From: Doris montereyensis
Lineage: Eukaryota > Mollusca > Gastropoda > Nudibranchia > Dorididae
Direction of reading: 5' to 3'
NCBI GenBank assembly: GCA_037039925.1
Contig: JAXRKP010000920.1
Span: 95,001-159,000 of the forward strand
DNA: 64,000 bases
The notes below the pieces were generated by a model that saw only the letters and a list, made by a program, of their open reading frames with translations, ran no database searches and was not told the DNA's origin. The translations under genes were made by a program, and so were the position numbers. Of the stretch, positions 57,720-64,000 are shown piece after piece (positions within the stretch are counted from its first letter, which is position 1; each line of letters begins with the position of its first letter).

Positions 57720-58715
57720 TTCTTAGGGGCGGATGGGTCCTGAGGAAGGCATTTTTACCACAAATCAGACAAATCTCGTTTATTGCACTTTTGGAGGCAG
57801 CAGTTAATTCCCTTCACAAGCACATCGATACCATAACAAAGGCTCAGTATCGGTTCTTTCATTTTATACTATTTTTAAGAAAACGATACCGGCCTAACCT
57901 TCAACACATCGGTTGTACCATAAAAGCAGGAAATTTTGTCTAAAGTTTAACAGTTGGTATTCATTCTAATCACCACAAACTATTTTATTTGAAACATGTG
58001 GTTTTGATGACTTATTGTAAATATTAGCTAATATAATGGGAAACATTCCACGCATCTGTTAAAATTAAAAGAAAAATGCCATCCGGACATGAGTATAAGG
58101 GACCTGGAGCAGTTGAAATAGGCTCGAAATGCAGTATTTGATAGTCTCTCAAGATTGTGTTTCAAAGCATTATATTAATAATAATAATATTATTATTATA
58201 ATAATATTATTATTATTATTATTTTTTATAGGTTTATATGCGATAAAACATTCAAATAGCTGGAAAAATTGTTAAAAACTCGGTTTTCTCAAATTTTTAC
58301 TTTTTGACAGTGATGTGATATGCGATTTACCTTTTTATTAATTTTGCCAGAAATTGGAAAGGTTGCTATATGCATTTTCAAAAGATTCATAAAATCAAAA
58401 TTATTTAATTTATCAAAAAGCTACTGGTTGCGGCTAGATACTGAACCAAATAATGTGTGTGCAAAGTTATACTAGTATAGCCAAGTTTCTTCATAACTAA
58501 AAAAGCTATTTGAAATGAAGTTGTAAGTATTTTCGCAATAAAAATCCAAGATGGCGCTTTCCCATGACAACCTTATGATAGTATAAAATTTTAATATTTC
58601 TTTTTCAGCTAATTGGAGACATGCCAAGTACAATGGTAGTGGTTAAGTCAAGTCTATATCAAATTTTAAAAATAAAACATATTAATATTATGACCGCATT
58701 ATTATTCCAGTTATA
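57720..58715. mobile_element. Second long copy of the TTAA-element family
   Basis: Direct paralogue of 8573-9644. It starts CTTAGGGGCGGATGGGTCCT (the TTAA seems mutated) and shares GATACCGGCCTAACCTTCAA, GACATGAGTATAAGGGA and CCAAGATGGCG. It carries its own ATA/ATT microsatellite (58178-58226). The right end near 58715 is not sharply defined. Confidence 0.7.
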
Positions 58716-60220
58716 ACAGGATCGATGGGGTAGAGGCTACTAACGGTGCTAGTGCTCTTTGGGTTATTTTTATGTTATAATATAAATTATACGATTCCTA
58801 GGTGGACTTGTTTAAAGGGGAAATAACCCAATCACTTGCTCATAGCTTCAGGCAATACAATTTTCTGAGTAGTTTCCCTTGGACATGTCTGTCAATTGCG
58901 GACATTCTCATTCATTTATATTCATCCTATTCATAGTCATACTATTACTATTACTACCACCACCACATATTAAATGGTAGGCCAGCCATCGTGATGTACT
59001 AAATGCACACTCTTTCCCTCTCTTTTAGGTCTATCATTAGAAACATGCACTTCAAACACCTGAATAGGGGCATGAAGCCAGCATTGGCAAAATATTAGAA
59101 ATTACACATGTTGTGTAGTAGTAGTCTAGTAGGCATAGATCTACAGTGGGCCCTATCACTATGTACGCTTTTGTGCTTCTCTGGTGTACTTTCCATCAGA
59201 GTCCTAGTTTTATTATGATAGAGTGAAAAAAGGGGGAGGGGGTATGGCAGTGGTCTTTACTGGTTAGGACCTTTTACTTTGTCAATATCAATGTCATGTT
59301 TGCTCTACTCTAAATAGATAGTAATACATCACATATAATATGTGCATGTAATTGTAACACAGCGGAGCTTGGGCACAACCGGTTTGAGGGGGAAATCTGT
59401 TGTAGTAGTCAGTGTGTATATAGGAAGGGAAGCCATATTCATCTATAACATTAACATAAAATCCATACATGCGTACAATCACAGGCAGCTAGTTAGTAAA
59501 GTAGTAGTAGTACCAGAGTGATGCAGCATCATAGCATTAGCATTGCCATACCACAGTAAGCAGTAATGTAGGCCTAGGCAAACAAGTCCAAGTCGGTCAT
59601 ACTGTCGTAGCAACAACAACAAAATTTTAGTTTTAGTCTACGTTCGTAATCTAACTAGGCGATCATACAGATCCAATTCTTTTGTTCGCTCCAATCATAA
59701 TCAGTCATCTTAGTCTTGATCAACAATAGATTTGTAAATAGTGCATGATGGTACGCAGAGTGCAGAAAGATGAAGCGATATGCGTGCTTAATTTATTTTT
59801 TTAACCAAAAGAACACAGCCTACCAATACCGTACCATGTCGCTGCACAACAGGGGCATTTTGAGTTTTCTTAATGGACTGATGTTAGTGGCGGCAATTAT
59901 TGGTAGCAAGCTTTTCTGCACACTTTGCAGCCTTGTGCTGGTCTACAAGAAAATCGTCTGTAATTTGTAAAGCCTATTCTAAAATGAACAAACTAATCCA
60001 CTTTGCAGACTGGATATATACATGTATAGTTATATAGTAATAGTATATATATATATATACAAAACAGAAGCACACCAAAAAACCTCAAGTATTTCAAGTG
60101 CGTTAGCACATGATTTGGTCCACCAAATGGAAGCTGGTCGTCCCTTTGATGTTCAAAGAAATATTCTATTGTTTTTATTAATTATTTAAGCCAGCAACCA
60201 GAGACACCTCAGATTCAATC
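58716..60220. other. Non-coding DNA, no recognised feature
   Basis: AT-rich. The open frame 59770-59970 (+) has hydrophobic residues near its end but no supporting evidence. A TA tract lies at 60043-60059. Confidence 0.5.
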
Positions 60221-60231
60221 AGAACTCCAGG

Positions 60232-60313
60232 TTGATCTAGTTGAATCTGAATATCCCCAACGATCTAGTTGAATCTGAATATCCCCAACGATCTAGTTGA
60301 ATCTGAATATCCC
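60232..60313. repeat. 28-bp tandem repeat, three copies
   Basis: GATCTAGTTGAATCTGAATA then TCCCCAAC, repeated three times with the last copy truncated. Confidence 0.92.
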
Positions 60314-62782
60314 ATTGTTGTCTGTAGTATACTGTAGTAAATGCTGGTGCTTTAGTAGAACCATTCAATTTGAATGAAAATGAAATTCTAGGCTACATAA
60401 ACAATGTAAGTTTATTTGTAACGTAACTGTAAATATGAATAAAAACAAAGTGAAAATCAAATACAAATAAAGGCATCCAGTTGTAGCTATTTTTATTTGT
60501 TTTTCACAAGAGGATACATCTTGGTAAAGCGAGTAAAACACATTTTAGAACATTTGCAATTGTATGATTGTTGTCAAATCATGTAAGATTTGAAAATCAA
60601 GAAAACCAGCCTGAGACTAGACAGACTGGTGGCATAGAAATTTGGAAAGATGGGATTGGGGGAGTAAGGTTTACAACAAAACAAATACAAACAAACAGTT
60701 CCATTCCTGGGTAACTTTTTTTTTTTACACATCTTCTATCTACCATCTCAAGATGAATATTTAACTAAAATTCTAAGGGAAATCAAATCTAGAGTATGAT
60801 CAATAAGCGATGATAATAAACGGTGTTAGTATTACTGTGGATATCATATTGGTAACCTTTACATTATAAACTTTGTCCTTCAATCAAAAGGAGAAATGCA
60901 TCATATTAATTATGTGACAATAATGGGCATATTGACTTTGGTTGTAGTGGAATACTCAACAACAATAATGATGGAATGTCAACAATAAAAAAAACACTAA
61001 GTAAGATTGCAATACAATCAATGTTAGTTCCATTTCAGTTCCATCATTGAAATGAAACGATTACAGACAAACAAGAGACCTCTTTTCACACTAAATTCAA
61101 AAAGCAAATACAAGAGAATCATAGTGACACGTAAGCCAATAATTCAAAAGAAGGCTTCATTTGCATGGGCAAAGATTGGTAAAAAGAAAAGAAAATGATG
61201 TGGCTTTTCACACTTATTTCGACATACATGTACACCATAACCAGTGATCTCAGGGTTTAAACAATGTGTCCTAATACAGATGGCCGTTTTCTAATTGCAA
61301 CCGTAATATTCTGTGCCACCGCAAATGACAGCAAACACAGGAGCTGAGGGCGTTAGTGATTTTATCGTTCACTCCCTTCCATTGAAAGAAAAAAGAAAAC
61401 AAAAAATGGCCGGCTTTCATCCAAAACAATCTGGTACTTGGTGATGGTACACTCATACCACTACCAGAGGGAAAAAAGCAGCAATGGCAATATTTGAAGA
61501 GTTCATTTACAATGTCAAACTTGAGTTTCAGCCTCATTTTGAGATATTTTATAGTGAAAATTATGAATGGCTCACACAGTTATCAATAAAATTGGACATT
61601 ATATAGCATGGACCTATGGCATAAGAAAAATATTAGCCGTTGTAAATAATGGATATTTGAAACAGATGGGTATAAAGATTAAGCTGTAAACTGTGATTTG
61701 AATAACATTGGCCCGTGTCTCACTTTTTGAATACATATATATATACTCTTTACTTACCGGTATACAAATCACAAAAGATATAGAAGCAATTGATGCCAAA
61801 TGATATGGCTTTTGAAATAAGAAGATGTCTAAAGAGCTGGATTTATAATATATTATTAACATTTCTGAAAAGGTGTACTGTAAAGATTCAAAAAGGAAGT
61901 ATGTGTTCTTCCAAGATGTATTTATAATAATCAGAGTCATAATGGTAACAGATTTAATAGCAGTAAAATAGACCTAGTTATTTCAAAAATGTTGTTCTTG
62001 GAATAACTTTCAGATTTTAAAAATTGTTCATTTAAACCTAAAATCTTTCAACATAGGCCTACATTTAAATTATAATACAATTACAATACAAGAACAAGAA
62101 ATCAACTGAATGATGTGTTTTCCACAAATTACACAACATTTTCTAAGAACATAAATTGTAAAAGTTATAATATATAAAATACTGGCTGTTAAAGGAAATG
62201 TCCATGAGTATTTCCATGACTTGTACTTATAAATCAGTCGCATCCAATCATTCACTAACTTTAACAAGAGATGACTACAGTTCACAAATCCTCAGGAATT
62301 TTGCAATTTTCACACAAACGTATTGTTGAAAATCCAAATCCTTGAACATAAAATAGTTGGTTTCATTCTCTTAACTTATTTCTTATTAAATAATTAGTAG
62401 GTTGCTTTTATTTTGGCACCAAACTTAACTCGACACTGATTGGAATTCCCATTTGTCACCAGAAAAGTTTGAAAAAATATAACGTGTCAATTTAAACATG
62501 CTGTAAATGTACACGGTATCGACACCGCACACTGAAACTTGCTGTTTTAACTGTATAACGATGAGGTCACATTTTGTAGTTTCATACATTTAGAGAATGA
62601 TGCCGTCATAATGTGTCATTTAACTCTAAAACAACCCTTTACAATATTTATTATTCTTTTTTCTTTTTTTGGTTGGGGTGGGGGACATTTCCACCCCTGG
62701 TTAACTTTACAGAAACAAAATTTAAAATCAAATGCAGTCACAACATGAACTAGATCTAAATGAATAATGTATAAAAACCTGT
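60314..62782. other. Long non-coding stretch
   Basis: No gene, RNA or TIR element was recognised. A short family C-like piece (CAGTGATCTCAGGGTTTAAA) lies at 61242-61261 on the - strand. Minus-strand frames at 61271-61537, 61614-61940 and 62070-62285 are hydrophobic or AT-driven and unsupported. Confidence 0.5.
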
Positions 62783-63045
62783 CATGAGTGTCATTGTCAC
62801 ATTGTGTGGATCGTCATTGTCACATTTGTGTGGATCGTCATTGTCACATTGTGTGGATTGTCATTGTCACATTGTGTGGATTGTCATTGTCACATTGTGT
62901 GGATTGTCATTGTCACATTGTGTGGATTGTCATTGTCATTGTGTGGATTGTCATTGTCACATTGTGTGGATTGTCATTGTCACATTGTGTGGATCGTCAT
63001 TGTCACATTGTGTGGATCGTCATTGTCACATTGTGTGGATCAAGA
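62783..63045. repeat. 23-bp minisatellite, about 11 copies
   Basis: The unit is ATTGTGTGGATTGTCATTGT plus CAC. Copies differ mainly at GGATTG/GGATCG, and one has lost CACATTGTC-type sequence. Three overlapping + strand open frames through it are artefacts. Confidence 0.96.
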
Positions 63046-63580
63046 ATAAGATTAAGAAATAAAAAACTAAAAAAAATATCAAGTTAATTGTGCCAGGACA
63101 ATACAGAAAAGAAATGAATCAAAGCACACATTAACATATATTCCTCTCTAATGGTTCAATCACATGTTTTGTTACACAATTTACAGCAATCTTCATATTG
63201 ATATCTTTACTACAATATATCAACTGTAGGCCTATAGTAATTATCATTAGCTGTATTCATAAAATTCCTGTCAAGGAGCCCTGCATCATCAAATGTACTA
63301 TTTCACACTTGAGAACCTGTGATAAGTTTCTGCTCTATGAACTGAAACAGCCTTCAAAATATTTAAATTCACTTATTTACCCCTGATAACAACCATCTCA
63401 ACCACACGTCCTCTCAAAACAATACAAATGAAGACGACTGGAACATATAAAGCTGTGAAATAAATTTCATCCTACTAATGTTAGTCCTATTTTAACTAAT
63501 TTCTTTAAAAAATAGGCTCCACAACATAATAGATAATTAATTCATATTCTTTTCAAACTTTTATGGGTTTTTTTTAGAAA

Positions 63581-63586
63581 TTTATT
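63581..63586 (-). terminator. Polyadenylation signal AATAAA
   Basis: AATAAA on the - strand, about 65 bases downstream of the stop codon of the terminal exon at 63650. Position and sequence fit a cleavage and polyadenylation signal. Confidence 0.55.
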
Positions 63587-63649
63587 TTCTCTTTACGGTA
63601 TTTGTTTAGTTAAGGGAGTGTTTAGCGATCGGCACAGTCTTCGATTTCA

Positions 63650-63830
63650 TTATGATGGAACAGACTTTGCCTTCTGTGGTTGCTTGACTTGCTGCAAGAC
63701 ATAGTCCCAGGCATTTGAAGAACGGTCCCACCCATAGCTGAAAAAGTCAACTAAATGATCTTTCGCAGCTTGGAGTCTGACGCTGAGAGTCTCAAAACTG
63801 GGAAAAGCTTGTTTCTTGAAGTTTTCTAGA
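63650..63830 (-). CDS. Last exon of an unrecognised gene (partial)
   Basis: On the - strand the acceptor CTTTTTGTCC-type TTCTCAG precedes a clean frame: LENFKKQAFPSFETLSVRLQ, then AAKDHLVDFFSYGWDRSSN and AWDYVLQQVK, ending in a Lys/Pro-rich tail and TAA at 63650. It would be the C-terminal 59 residues. The rest lies beyond 64000. Good splice site, clean frame and a nearby AATAAA support a real gene. I do not recognise the protein. Confidence 0.6.
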
Positions 63831-63939
63831 CTGAGAAGGACAAAGAAAAACAAAATTGAAAATACTCTTTATACACAAACTTAAATAGGGGCAATGACAA
63901 GCACTAGTTTATGCTATAAGTTTTAACATTTTTTAAGTA

Positions 63940-64000
63940 AGTTACGGCCCATAGAGCTGGAGCGTATCCCTGTTTCAATAGCGCGAAGCGAAACAGATGA
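63940..64000 (-). mobile_element. SINE family B, cut by the window edge
   Basis: The reverse complement CATCTGTTTCGCTTCGCGCT through GGGATACGCTCCAGCTCTAT matches the 3' part of the family B SINE at about 48560-48620. The element continues beyond the window and lies inside the intron before the 63.65-kb exon. Confidence 0.75.

Noticed and set aside
59770..59970. Small membrane protein frame
   Set aside because: Only a hydrophobic stretch in AT-rich DNA, with no splice, family or codon support.

Overview
This window looks like nuclear DNA of an invertebrate animal, most likely a mollusc (marine gastropod-like). The signs are AT-rich sequence, GT-AG introns, very long TC/GA/CA microsatellites, many minisatellites, several SINE families, and a mix of non-LTR retrotransposons and TIR DNA transposons. 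The organism is inferred from repeat style and protein resemblance, not proven. No bacterial operon, CRISPR array or virus was seen.

Host genes are few. (1) An FBXO31-like F-box gene on the + strand, 7.6-19.8 kb, has nine recognisable exons: an F-box exon, then exons matching the cyclin D1-binding region of FBXO31. Reading frame and exon phase are broken by one- or two-base indels in several exons, although splice sites and residues are otherwise conserved. (2) A large terminal exon at 43.9-48.2 kb (+) encodes a long, low-complexity, lysine- and serine-rich protein with 9-aa, 33-aa and 10-aa internal repeats. It starts with a possible homeodomain helix 3 remnant and also carries small frameshifts. 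(3) The last exon of an unrecognised gene lies on the - strand at 63.65-63.83 kb, with a polyadenylation signal.

Layout. 0-7 kb: microsatellites, two SINEs, a 25-bp minisatellite interrupted by a 195-bp unit, a TTAA-flanked MITE, a decayed R2-like LINE with an endonuclease domain (-), a third SINE and a compound GA/GT microsatellite. 7-20 kb: the F-box gene, with a TTAA element, a 1.5-kb 37-bp minisatellite, TC tracts, SINEs, a MITE with a tRNA-like core and a pogo/Tigger-like relic in its introns. 20-25 kb: a 25-bp minisatellite, a mariner relic and two TA-flanked TIR elements. 25-31.5 kb: a LINE 3' fragment, decayed kilobase-scale duplications and transposon-like ORF debris. 31.9-35.0 kb: a P-element/THAP-type DNA transposon (-). 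35.5 kb: a hammerhead-like motif of the kind found in Penelope-like elements. 37.4-42.4 kb: a near full-length APE-type LINE (+) with 5' monomers, and a partial copy (-). 42.6-43.5 kb: another TIR element. 43.9-48.2 kb: the repeat-rich gene. 48.3-51.4 kb: SINEs. 51.6-57 kb: a second near full-length LINE (-) between inverted copies of a short repeat. 57-64 kb: SINE-like repeats, a second long copy of the TTAA element, mostly empty AT-rich DNA, a 23-bp minisatellite and the terminal exon.

No pathway links these genes. The main story is repeat biology, plus two genes whose frames are broken by tiny indels, which may reflect consensus errors in a long-read assembly or real decay.
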